From the NCBI RefSeq assembly GCF_000812465.1, contig NZ_JWMA01000027.1:1-64000 (forward strand): 64,000 nt of DNA, read 5' to 3'. The notes beneath the pieces were generated by a model, which was given only the letters and a program-made list of their open reading frames with translations, was not told the origin of the DNA and searched no databases. This DNA is from Cupriavidus sp. IDO. Its GTDB lineage: Bacteria; Pseudomonadota; Gammaproteobacteria; Burkholderiales; Burkholderiaceae. Positions within the stretch are counted from its first letter, which is position 1; each line of letters opens with the position of its first letter. A program made the position numbers and the translations under genes. Below are positions 25,340-34,317 of the stretch, one piece after another.

Positions 25340-26986
25340 TCAGGCGAACTGCTCGCGCATCAGCTTTTTGTTCAGCTTGCCGATGCTGGTCTTCTCCAGC
25401 GCGGGGACGATCCTGACGATCTGCGGCAAGGCATACTTCGAGATATGGCCCGACTCGCTGTAGGTGAGCACGTGCCGCTTGATGTCATCCTCGCTGGCCA
25501 GGGCCGCGTCGGGCTTGAGCACGACCAGCGCTGCCGGCCGTTCGCCCCATTTCTCGTCCTTGATGCCGATGACCGCGACCTCGGCGACGGCGGGGTGCCT
25601 GGAGATCAGGCTTTCGATCTCGAGCGACGACACCCATTCGCCGCCGGACTTGATCACGTCCTTGATGCGGTCCGTGATCTGCACGTAGCCATCCGGGTCG
25701 ATGCTGGCGATGTCCTGCGTATGCAGGTAGCCGCCTTCCCAGAGCTGTTCGGAAGCCTGCGGATTCTTCAGGTAGCCCTGGGTCAGCCACGGCGCCCGCA
25801 CCACGATCTCGCCGCATGCCTTGCCGTCGTGCGGCAGGTCATCCATGTCCGCGTCGACGATGCGCAGGTCGACCAGCGGCACCGGCACGCCGGTCTTGCA
25901 GCGCAGGCGGACTTCCTCGTCGGTGTCGCGCGGGCTCGCATCGGGAGCGAGCTGCGCCAGGGTCAGCAGCGGGCCCGTCTCCGACATGCCGTAGCCGCTG
26001 AACACATCGATGCCGCGCTCGAGTGCGGCGCGTGCCAGGCCGTGGGGCAGGGCGCCGCCACCGATCACCATTTTCCAGCGGGTCAGGTCGACAGACTTTC
26101 CTTCGGCGCATCCCAGCAGCATGTGCAGGATGGTGCCGACGCAATGCGAGAACGTCACGCCTTCATCGCGCACCAGCCGCATGATCTGGTCCGGTGCGTA
26201 GCGGCCCGGGTAGACCTGCTTCACGCCGAGCACCGTGGCCACGTAGGGCATGCCCCACGCGTGGACGTGGAACATCGGCGTGAGCGGCATGTAGACGTCG
26301 CCGCGGTGGAAGCGCTGGCCGGCTTCCGGGCTGGCCAGCGCGGCCATCAGCGTGATGGTGTGCAACACCAGCTGCCGATGCGAGAAATAGACGCCCTTCG
26401 GCAACCCGGTGGTGCCGGTCGTATAGAACGTGGTGGCCCGGGTGTTTTCGTCGAAGTCGGGGAAGTCGTACTCGCTCGGGCTCGCGGTGAGCAGCGTCTC
26501 GTACTCGGCGGAAAAGGGGATCGAGTGCGCCGGGAGTTCGCCGCCCTCATCGTCGATGCTGACGAAGACCCGGACGGTTTCGAGCTTGTCCCGGATCGAC
26601 TCGACCACGGGCAGAAAGTCCGAGTGCACGAGCAGCACTTCCGCGCCGGCATGGTTGATCGTGTAAAGGATCTCCTCCGGCGAAAGGCGCACGTTCACGG
26701 TCTGCAGCACGGCACCCATCATCGGCACCGCGAAATAGCATTCGAGGTAGCGGTGGCTGTCCCAGTCCATCACGGCCACGGTGGTGCCGTGTGTGGTGCC
26801 GAGCCGGCTCAGGCCGTTGGCCAGCCGCCCGATGCGCTCGCGCAGGGTGGCGTAGGTCTGGCGGTGCTTGCCGCGATAGACGATCTCCTGATCGGCTGCG
26901 TGGGAAAGCGGCGTATTCAGCAACTGCTTGATCAGCAGCGGATACGCATATGCCGAGGGTGTCATTCCCATCACCTGGTCCTGCAT
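25340..26986 (-). CDS. Medium-chain fatty acyl-CoA synthetase (AlkK-like)
   Basis: 548 residues, ANL superfamily. Motifs in order: YTTGTTGLPKGV at about 187 (ATP binding), FHVHAWGMP, SGYGMSETGP (A5), GYLHTQDIASIDPDGYVQI and DRIKDVIKSGGEWVSSLEIE (A7-A8), and the catalytic lysine GKLNKKL at the end. It most resembles AlkK and related medium-chain fatty acid ligases. ATP-dependent activation of fatty acids would feed the hydratase and synthase next in the transcript. The start at 26986 has caggaga upstream. First structural gene of the PHA module, 172 bases from the MalT-type regulator gene. Confidence 0.88.
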   Translation of the reverse strand: MQDQVMGMTPSAYAYPLLIKQLLNTPLSHAADQEIVYRGKHRQTYATLRERIGRLANGLSRLGTTHGTTVAVMDWDSHRYLECYFAVPMMGAVLQTVNVRLSPEEILYTINHAGAEVLLVHSDFLPVVESIRDKLETVRVFVSIDDEGGELPAHSIPFSAEYETLLTASPSEYDFPDFDENTRATTFYTTGTTGLPKGVYFSHRQLVLHTITLMAALASPEAGQRFHRGDVYMPLTPMFHVHAWGMPYVATVLGVKQVYPGRYAPDQIMRLVRDEGVTFSHCVGTILHMLLGCAEGKSVDLTRWKMVIGGGALPHGLARAALERGIDVFSGYGMSETGPLLTLAQLAPDASPRDTDEEVRLRCKTGVPVPLVDLRIVDADMDDLPHDGKACGEIVVRAPWLTQGYLKNPQASEQLWEGGYLHTQDIASIDPDGYVQITDRIKDVIKSGGEWVSSLEIESLISRHPAVAEVAVIGIKDEKWGERPAALVVLKPDAALASEDDIKRHVLTYSESGHISKYALPQIVRIVPALEKTSIGKLNKKLMREQFA

Positions 26987-27158
26987 TCTGTTCTCCTGAG
27001 ATACGGAATCTGTGGGGTTTTGTGCTTGGGTCTATCGTCGCTGCGGTGCAGCAACGCAACCATCCCCCGAAAAGGGGAGCGTCGATGGGGGTAGGGAAAA
27101 CGCGCAGACGAGCGCCACGAAGCGGTGGAGCGGGGGCGGGTGCGGCGTCAGAGCCGCA

Positions 27159-29882
27159 TCAATGTGGGCGAACGAGGCCGAGGGATTGCGCGCGTGCAAC
27201 CGCGTGGGCGCGCTTGTCGACAGACAGCTTGATGAAGATGCTCTTGACGTGGGACTTCACCGTTTCCGGCCCGATGCCAAGCGTGCGGGCGATTTCCTTG
27301 TTCGATTGCCCTTCGGCGATCAGGCCGAGAATGTTGCGTTCGCGGCCGCTCAGCGATTCACGTGCCGCCTCGGCGCCGGCGCTGTCCTCGGGCTGATAGC
27401 GCGCACGCCAGCCTTCCAGCAGGCGCTCGATGTAAGCGAGCAGTGCCTTGCTCTGCGATGTGGAGGGCGTGTCCTCCCGAACCGCGCGCAGCAGCGCACC
27501 TGTCTCCGCGCCCTGGTCGAGAATGGTCCGGAACACGCCAGCGGCGGCAGCGGCTTCCAGAATTTCGCGGAACACGCACACGGCCTTCTCGCGTTCATTG
27601 GCACGCAGGTAAGCAATGGCGAGCGTGCAGCGCAGGCGCAGCGCCAGGTAGTCGCGATGCTTGCGCCCGGCGTTCTCCAGCAGTGTGTTCAGCAATGCCG
27701 CGGCATCCTCCATGCGGTCCTGCGCCATCGCCAGGTACGCGCCCCCCAGCGCGCGATAATTTTCGATCTGCCTCGCGTTGGACCACTGAAGGGCGGCCGA
27801 AGGCTGCGCAAGCTCGTCGAGCCGCGCGACGCACGCCGCGGCTTCGCCGACGCTGCCTTCCGCAAGCAGGAGCCGGATGCGTTCGATCAGGGCGGTCGCA
27901 ATCAGCCGGTTCCACCGGCGCGAGTAGCCAAGGCTCTCTGCCTGGTCGAGCAAGGCGTAGGCCTTGTCGGTTTCGGAACGTGCGACGGCGATGCGCACAA
28001 GCACCAGGTAGGCGACCATCACGCTGTCGAGCAGCACCGCGGCATTGATGATCGGGAAACGGTCGGCAATCAGCGCTTCCGCCTCGTCGAGCCGGTCCTG
28101 TTCGTAGCGTATCTGCGCCATCAGGGGCGCGCACACTGCGGCGGAGGTGGACTGCGGTCCGACATGGTGCTCGGCCAGGCGCATGGATTTCATGAAATGC
28201 CGCTCGGCCTGCGCGAAATGCATCTGCTGCAGCTCGGCCAGTCCAAGCAGGCAGAAGTAATACACGGACGAGAACACATTGCGCTGGTCGTCCTCGTCCG
28301 AATAGGGAATCCAGGGTGTTGCGTAGAAGCTGTCGAGATCGCCAGCCTTCCAATGGGCAAAGCGGACGACGTTCGAAACTACGTTGGTGGTCCAGGCATG
28401 GCTGGCAGGCCGTTCGAGGCAGGCCTGCGCAATGGCCAGCGCACCCCGGGGATCGTCCTGCAGCGCGGCGGCGACAGCGCGTACCGCCTGGCATTCCCAG
28501 CGGATGTGTTCGCGCTCGGGCAGCGTTCCCGCCGTCATGTCGTCCTCGATGGAGGTCAGCATGGCCGAAGATTCATCGAACCGCATGGCCAGGGCCATGC
28601 CCCAGGCGATCGCCAGCCGGACCTCGTTCTGGCTTCGCATCAGGTCGGCGGGAAACTGGCGTTGCCAGCCCAGCAAGGTGAGCAGGTCGCCCTTCCTGAC
28701 CAGTGCCATGGCGCAGTTGCCGATCAGCCTGATGGCCTCGTCGCTGTCGTTCGCGGCGATCGCATGGCGCACCGCGTCGGTCCAGAGCTGCCGCGCCGCA
28801 TACCATTGGCAGGCGCGCAGGTGCAGTGCCGCAAGCTCTTCCTGCGCGCCGGATTCAAGCCGTTGGCGCAGATACTCCCGCAGCAGGTGGTGGTAGCGGA
28901 ACCAGTGGCCGTGCGCGTCCATGGGTTCCAGCAACAACTGCCGCGTCGCAATGCGTTCGAGCATGGACTGGCTGGCGTCGAGTCCGGTTACCGCCTGGCA
29001 CAGCGGTGCGGTCAGGGCATCGAGAATGGACGTACTCAGCATGAACCGCACCATCTCGTCGGGCAGCCGCCAGAGCATGTCCTCGATGTAGGCAGCAATC
29101 GGGCGCGCCGTGCCGGACGGCACGACGATTTCCCAGCCACTGCCACCGGGCTTTTCCCGCAGCAGCGTCGATGCGGAGATACGCAGCGCGGCGGCCCAGC
29201 CCTCTGTCGTTGCATGCAGTTTGCTGACGTCGGGCTCCGGGAGTTTGCCGGCGCATTCGTGCTCCAGGAAGCGCTGCGTCTCGTCGAGGCTGAAGCGCAG
29301 CATCGGCGCTTCGATCTCCAGCAGTTCGTTCTGTGCCCTGAGGCGCGCTAGCGGCAGGGGCGGGTCGGAGCGCGTGCCGATGATCAGATGAAGATTCGAC
29401 GGTGCATGCGCGAGCATGAACGCCACGGCCTCATGGATCGCCGGGAGGTGGATCAGGTGATAGTCGTCCAGGAACAGGTAAATCTCGTCCTCGATCTCGG
29501 CGAGCTCATTGATCAGGGGCGCAATGACGGTTTGCGCCGGAACAAGGGAGGTTTCCGCCGTGAGACCGATGGCCGATGCGCCCACGCTGCTGCACGCCTG
29601 GCGCAGCGCCTTCGCCAGATGATGGAGGAAGCGGGCCGGCTCATCGTCGCCGCCATCCAGCGACAGCCAGGCCGTGCGGGCGCCACCCGAACGCAATCGC
29701 GTGAGCCACGCGGTTGCCAGCGAGGTCTTGCCGAACCCGGCGGGCGCCTTGATCACGGTGAGGCGCCGGGCTGTGGCCGCGTCCATCAGATCGAGCAGGC
29801 GCGGCCGATCGATCAGTCCGGCCGGCATGCGCGGCGGAATCAGCTTCGTGGCAAGCAGGAGGGGTAGCTTCTCAATGGCCAT
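27159..29882 (-). CDS. MalT-type LuxR transcriptional regulator (STAND ATPase)
   Basis: 907 residues, the large-ATPase LuxR class. Walker A APAGFGKTS at 46-54, a Walker B-like EIYLFLDDYHLI near 120-135, then the winged-helix and TPR-like sensor domain, and a C-terminal LuxR helix-turn-helix (LSGRERNILGLIAEGQSNKE, then LGIGPETVKSHVKSIFIKL). MalT-type activators oligomerise on ATP and inducer binding. The start at 29882 has gggga just upstream; the longer frame to 30041 is not supported. It lies directly upstream of and in the same direction as the PHA module, so it is the prime candidate for its activator. Confidence 0.9.
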   Translation of the reverse strand: MAIEKLPLLLATKLIPPRMPAGLIDRPRLLDLMDAATARRLTVIKAPAGFGKTSLATAWLTRLRSGGARTAWLSLDGGDDEPARFLHHLAKALRQACSSVGASAIGLTAETSLVPAQTVIAPLINELAEIEDEIYLFLDDYHLIHLPAIHEAVAFMLAHAPSNLHLIIGTRSDPPLPLARLRAQNELLEIEAPMLRFSLDETQRFLEHECAGKLPEPDVSKLHATTEGWAAALRISASTLLREKPGGSGWEIVVPSGTARPIAAYIEDMLWRLPDEMVRFMLSTSILDALTAPLCQAVTGLDASQSMLERIATRQLLLEPMDAHGHWFRYHHLLREYLRQRLESGAQEELAALHLRACQWYAARQLWTDAVRHAIAANDSDEAIRLIGNCAMALVRKGDLLTLLGWQRQFPADLMRSQNEVRLAIAWGMALAMRFDESSAMLTSIEDDMTAGTLPEREHIRWECQAVRAVAAALQDDPRGALAIAQACLERPASHAWTTNVVSNVVRFAHWKAGDLDSFYATPWIPYSDEDDQRNVFSSVYYFCLLGLAELQQMHFAQAERHFMKSMRLAEHHVGPQSTSAAVCAPLMAQIRYEQDRLDEAEALIADRFPIINAAVLLDSVMVAYLVLVRIAVARSETDKAYALLDQAESLGYSRRWNRLIATALIERIRLLLAEGSVGEAAACVARLDELAQPSAALQWSNARQIENYRALGGAYLAMAQDRMEDAAALLNTLLENAGRKHRDYLALRLRCTLAIAYLRANEREKAVCVFREILEAAAAAGVFRTILDQGAETGALLRAVREDTPSTSQSKALLAYIERLLEGWRARYQPEDSAGAEAARESLSGRERNILGLIAEGQSNKEIARTLGIGPETVKSHVKSIFIKLSVDKRAHAVARAQSLGLVRPH

Positions 29883-30091
29883 CCGTTCCCCGGTCAGGCA
29901 TTGGAACTGCTCACGACAGCGGGCGGGGGCAAGCGCGGTGGCAATGAGTAGGGCTGCCGGCGTAGGGCCCCGCCGGCAAATGATACGCCCAACAAACTCG
30001 GAAATGGGGCCTCGGTCCCGGTACGTTGTGCTGCGGTGCAATAGGCAGGAACGACGCCGGGCCGCGGCGGTGGCGGCCGGCCGTTCCTGCC

Positions 30092-32768
30092 CTACAGGAG
30101 TCCGAGCACCCTGGCCTGCGCCACGGCCTGCATGCGGTTGCCAGTGCCCAGCTTGCCGTTGATCCGCCGCAGGTGGGTCTCGATGGTGTTCTCGGAGACG
30201 AACAGCAGGCGGGCCAGCTCCTTGTTTGAATGCCCGTCGGCCAGCCGCCGGATGATCTGCAGTTCACGTGGACTGAGCAGTCCGTCCTGTTCGTTGCGTG
30301 CCGGGCTGACCGCCTGGGACGGGGGGCTCGCAGCGTGCAGGAGCCGTTCCAGATACGCGGGGTCCAGACCGCTCTGCTCCGAATTCACGAGGGCCAGCAA
30401 CGGCTGGAGCTGCCATGGCTCGTCGGCGAAGAGCCGGATCGCCTGCCAGGCCTGTCCTGCCCGCAGGGCCTGCGCCGACCACGTCGATGCTTCCTGCCGC
30501 CTTCCGGCGGCGAGCTCGGCCTGCGCCAGCAGCCAGGACAAGCGTGCCGCGCGCCGCGCGCGCCCGGTGCGCTCCGCATGGCGCACGGCAGCTTCCATGC
30601 GGGCCGTGGCATCGCGACTGTCGCCGGCTGCCAGCGCGAGGCGGAATCCGGCGATCTCAATGTCGTCGATATCCTCCGCATATGGTGAGACATGGAATGG
30701 CTTTGACCGGGACGTGGCGACCGCTAGCGCATGCCGGGCATTGGCCACGTCGCCGGCGAGCAGGGCCAGCCGGCTCCTGTCGATCGCGGCCGCCACACCC
30801 AGCCGTGCGATGCCGCGTGCATCGCCAAGCTCCTGCAGCCCGTTGAGGTAGCCAAGCGCCTTGTGGGAGTCGCCGGCCAGCGCTGCAATACGCGATGCAA
30901 TCCGGCAGGCGACGATCAGGTGGTCCGGCAGGCAGGTGTCGCCGATCAGCCCGAAGTACTCGCCCAGCAATGCCTCCGCCGCGGCAATCTCGCCGGTTTC
31001 ATAGAGGGCTTCGGCCAGGAGCGCGCCCGCAACCGGTCCGGAACTCGTATAGCGCTGGCCTGCCGCAATCGTACGGTTGAGGATCGCGCTGAAGCGCGCC
31101 ACGCCATCGCGCACGTTTCCCTGCAGCATATCGATCATGCCTTCGATGCAGGCGCTGTATGTCAGCCCGTAGAGCGCGCCCACCGATTCCAGCTCGCGCC
31201 GCGCCAGCAGCAGGGTGTGCCGCGCCGCCACGTACTCGCCCAGCAGCATGTCGCCATAGGCAACTGCGTTGTGCAGCAGCCCTGTGATGAACGGAGACGA
31301 TTGTTCGGGGCCGGCAAGCGCCTCGCGTGCGGCCTGGACGGCATCGTCGAGCGAGTCGGACCAGGCCGAGAGCATGACGCGCAGCACGGCGACATCCTCG
31401 CGGTGGGGCGCCGAACCGTGGGATTCCAGCTCGCCGAGCCATTGTTCGGCCCGTGCATACCGGTGCAGGAAGACCGCGGCATATGCGCCCGCGGTCAGCA
31501 GCACGGGACGGCGCGCGAGCTCGTCACCCGGCAGCGCTTCCATCCACTGCACGACCTGGCTCATCTGGCCGCCGCGCACGTAGTCCATGCTGCATTGCTC
31601 GAGGATGTCGGCGGCCAGCACGGTGTCGCCCGCCTCGGTGGCATGCGCGACGGCCTGGCCATATCGCGCAGTGGCTGCCAGCCAGCTTGCCGCCCTGGCA
31701 TGCAGGCCGGAAATCCCGGGGCCGCACGTGCGCGCCAGTTGCGCGCGCAGGAACTGGCGGAACAGCGGGTGGTAGCGATACCAGTCGCCGTCCGCCTCCA
31801 TCGGCAGCAGGAAGAGGTTGTCCCGGATGCTCAGGGCAATCCATTCGGCGCTGTCCGCTTCGCCGAACACGGCATCGCACAGCTGGGGGCAGAAGGCGTC
31901 GAAGATCGACGAGCGCAGCACGAAGCGGCGATGTTCCGCCGACAGCCGCGAGAGCACATCCTCGGCCAGGTATTCGGCAAGGTTGCCGGAGGCGCCGGAG
32001 AGCTGACGCAACCAGGCCCGGGAGTCGGCGCGGCCGCTCAAGGCCGTGGCGGCAAGTTGCAGCGCGGCGGGCCATCCCTCAGTGCTGGCCCGCAAGGCAT
32101 CGAGGTCGGGCATCGGCCATCGCGATGCCCCGGCATCCGACCATGTAGTCCCGGATCTCGGCAGCGTTGAAGCGCAGCATCGATGCATCGACCTCCAGCA
32201 GCCGCCCCTGCACGCGCAGGCGCCCGAGGGGGAGGGCGGGCTTGTGGCGCGCCCCGAACACAAGGCGTTGCCCGGGGGCGAGGCTGAAGGCCAGTTCGCT
32301 GAAGACCGAGAGCACGGCCGGGTCGGCGATCTGTTCGAACTCATCGACAAACAGCGCGAGCGGCGCATCCACCCGGGACAGTGCGTCGAGCAGTTGGCGG
32401 GCGGATCCGCCCGCCATGCCACGTGAGGCATCGATCCCCGGATCGGTCGCAGGCATGTCGAGCGGCATCGGCAGCGCCGCGCCCAGGGCGGCCCGCAGGT
32501 ATGGCACCAGCCGCCCGAGGTCGTTGTCCGCGGCATCGACAGTCAGCCACGCGACCGGCAATCCCCGCTGCCGCGCTGCGCCGAGCAGCTGGCGCATTGC
32601 CGTGGTCTTGCCAAAGCCAGCGGGTGCGCAGACCAGCGTGACTGTGGCCGGGGCATGCTCCCAGGTGTCGGCGATGGCACTCCGTTCCACGCCACGCGAG
32701 GCGTCGGCCGGAGGGGCGAGCTTGAGCACGTTGAGCGCCGGGGCGGGTGGCAGGTCGCCAGGAATCAT
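30092..32768 (-). pseudogene. Second MalT-type LuxR regulator, disrupted by a frameshift
   Basis: The N-terminal third is open from 32768 (or a GTG at 32813) in one frame: Walker A APAGFGKTT at about 48-56, LALFVDEFEQIADPAVL, and the end of the ATPase region (RFNAAEIRDYMVGCRGIAM). The remainder, from DLDALRASTEGWPAALQLAA through the TPR-like region to a C-terminal LuxR helix-turn-helix (LSPRELQIIRRLADGHSNKE, then NTIETHLRRINGKLGTGN), is in the next frame. Removing one G from ggg at 32108-32110 joins the frames as IAMADADLDALRAS, the usual family sequence. Similar in build to its neighbour but clearly diverged. Either a truncated ATPase fragment is made or this is an assembly error. Confidence 0.8.
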
Positions 32769-32879
32769 AGGGTTGCGAAGCTCCGTGTGGGCCTGATCCG
32801 TTGCACGCGTCACATCGCCACCAGCGTAGCGCGTCCGGGCGGCAGATGCCAGCGCGCCAAGCGGCTCTACACCCGCGAT

Positions 32880-32930
32880 TCACGGATTTCCGTGACACCA
32901 GCGGGGAAGCAAATTCACGGATCGGCGTGA
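32880..32930. promoter_or_regulatory. Pair of 16-bp inverted repeats upstream of the acyl-CoA dehydrogenase operon
   Basis: Site 1 (32880-32895) is tcacggatttccgtga, a perfect 7-2-7 inverted repeat. Site 2 (32915-32930) is tcacggatcggcgtga, the same with one mismatch. Centres are 35 bp apart, and a possible -10 (taatct, 32954-32959) lies downstream, putting the sites near -43 and -78, as expected for an activator. The adjacent MalT-type regulator gene is the obvious candidate binder, but it is frameshifted. Confidence 0.6.
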
Positions 32931-33033
32931 TGGTCGCCCCGGGGGCGCCGCCCTAATCTTCAGCCACAGAGATCGAGCGCCCACGCAGGCGCCACGGGAT
33001 ACCGGCCACCACGCCAGACCAAGGAGACAAGAC

Positions 33034-34317
33034 ATGAATGCCAAGGCAACACCAGACGCCGTCGCACCCGCAATGCCGGCCTCGCCCAAGCCAAAGCTCG
33101 GCCCGCTGGGCGCACAGCCAGCATTGTCCGAAACGGCCGCCATGGTCCAGCAGACGGTTCACCGCTTTGCGGAGGACGTCCTGCGGCCAGTCGGGATCCA
33201 GCTCGACCGCATGACACCGGACGCCGCGATCGCGCCCGAATCGCCGTTCTGGGCAGCACGCAAACAGTATCTCGACCTCGGCTTCACGATCGCTACCATG
33301 TTCGAACTCGAGCCGGCCGAGCGGGCCCAGGTCATGAGCGTGTTGTTCGAGGAACTGGGCTGGGGCGATGCCGGCCTGGCGATCTCGATCGGCGCGGGCC
33401 TGCTGCCCGCCTTCATGGCAGCCGCGTTCGGCAACCGCTTCCTGATGGAACGCTTCCCGGACACGATGCTGGGCTGCTGGGGCATCACCGAGCCCGATCA
33501 CGGGTCCGACTCGCTCGATGCGAACCGCATGATCTTTCACGCCCAGGGCAAGTACGGGCGGCCGAACTGCGTGGCGACGCTGGATGGCGACAGTGTGGTC
33601 ATCAACGGGCAGAAGTCCGCCTGGGTATCGAACGGAACCATCGCGGAGGTCTGCATCCTCTACTGCGCGGCGGATTCCGGCGATGGCCCCGACACGCAGC
33701 GCGGCTGCGTGGTCTATGTGCCAATGGACGCACCGGGCGTCACGCGCGGCAAGCCGCTGGACAAGATCGGGCAGCGCGCGCTCAACCAGGGCGAGATCTA
33801 TTTCGACGATGTGCGCCTGTCGAAGGACTATCTGCTTGCCGGCCCCGATGACTATCTGCAGGCTGTCTATGCCATCCACACCTTCGCCAATTCCATCATG
33901 GCCACGGTGTTTGCCGGCACTGCCAGGTCCGCCTACGAACTGGCGCTCGGCTATGCGCATGAGCGCAAGCAGGGGGGCGTGCCGATCATCCGTCACCAGT
34001 CTGTCGCGCACCGCCTCTTCCACCTGGCGAGGAAGGTCGAATGCTCGCGCGCGCTGGCCCAGCGCGTGGTGCAGTACAACCTGACCAACGATCCTCCCGC
34101 GCTGCATGCCGGGATGATGGCGAAGGTCACGTCGACGCAGCACGCCTTCGAAGTTGCCAGCGACGCCCTGCAGATCTTCGGCGGCAACGGGCTCACGCGC
34201 GAATACCCGATCGAGAAGATCCTGCGCGATGCGCGTGCTTCGCTCATCGAGGACGGCTGCAACGAGGTCCTCGCCATCAAGGGCGGGTTCTACCTGATCG
34301 ATGAGGAGCGGCTGTGA
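33034..34317 (+). CDS. Acyl-CoA dehydrogenase
   Basis: 427 residues, FAD flavoprotein that would oxidise an acyl-CoA to 2-enoyl-CoA. WGITEPDHGSDSLD is the flavin/substrate-binding block; GQKSAWVSNGTIAE and DKIGQRALNQGEIYFDDVRL follow; the C-terminus has ALQIFGGNGLTREYPIEKIL and RDARASLIEDGCNEV, the complete family ending, so this is a genuine dehydrogenase. An N-terminal extension of about 25 residues (proline/alanine-rich) precedes the fold. The ribosome site aaggagac fixes the start. First gene of a four-gene rightward operon; its stop overlaps the ligase start by one base. Confidence 0.9.
   Translation: MNAKATPDAVAPAMPASPKPKLGPLGAQPALSETAAMVQQTVHRFAEDVLRPVGIQLDRMTPDAAIAPESPFWAARKQYLDLGFTIATMFELEPAERAQVMSVLFEELGWGDAGLAISIGAGLLPAFMAAAFGNRFLMERFPDTMLGCWGITEPDHGSDSLDANRMIFHAQGKYGRPNCVATLDGDSVVINGQKSAWVSNGTIAEVCILYCAADSGDGPDTQRGCVVYVPMDAPGVTRGKPLDKIGQRALNQGEIYFDDVRLSKDYLLAGPDDYLQAVYAIHTFANSIMATVFAGTARSAYELALGYAHERKQGGVPIIRHQSVAHRLFHLARKVECSRALAQRVVQYNLTNDPPALHAGMMAKVTSTQHAFEVASDALQIFGGNGLTREYPIEKILRDARASLIEDGCNEVLAIKGGFYLIDEERL

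Noticed and set aside
27061..27091. G-rich and C-rich runs in front of the ligase gene that loosely resemble MalT boxes
   Set aside because: They match only the GGGGA core, which is expected by chance in G+C-rich DNA, and are not arranged as known MalT sites.
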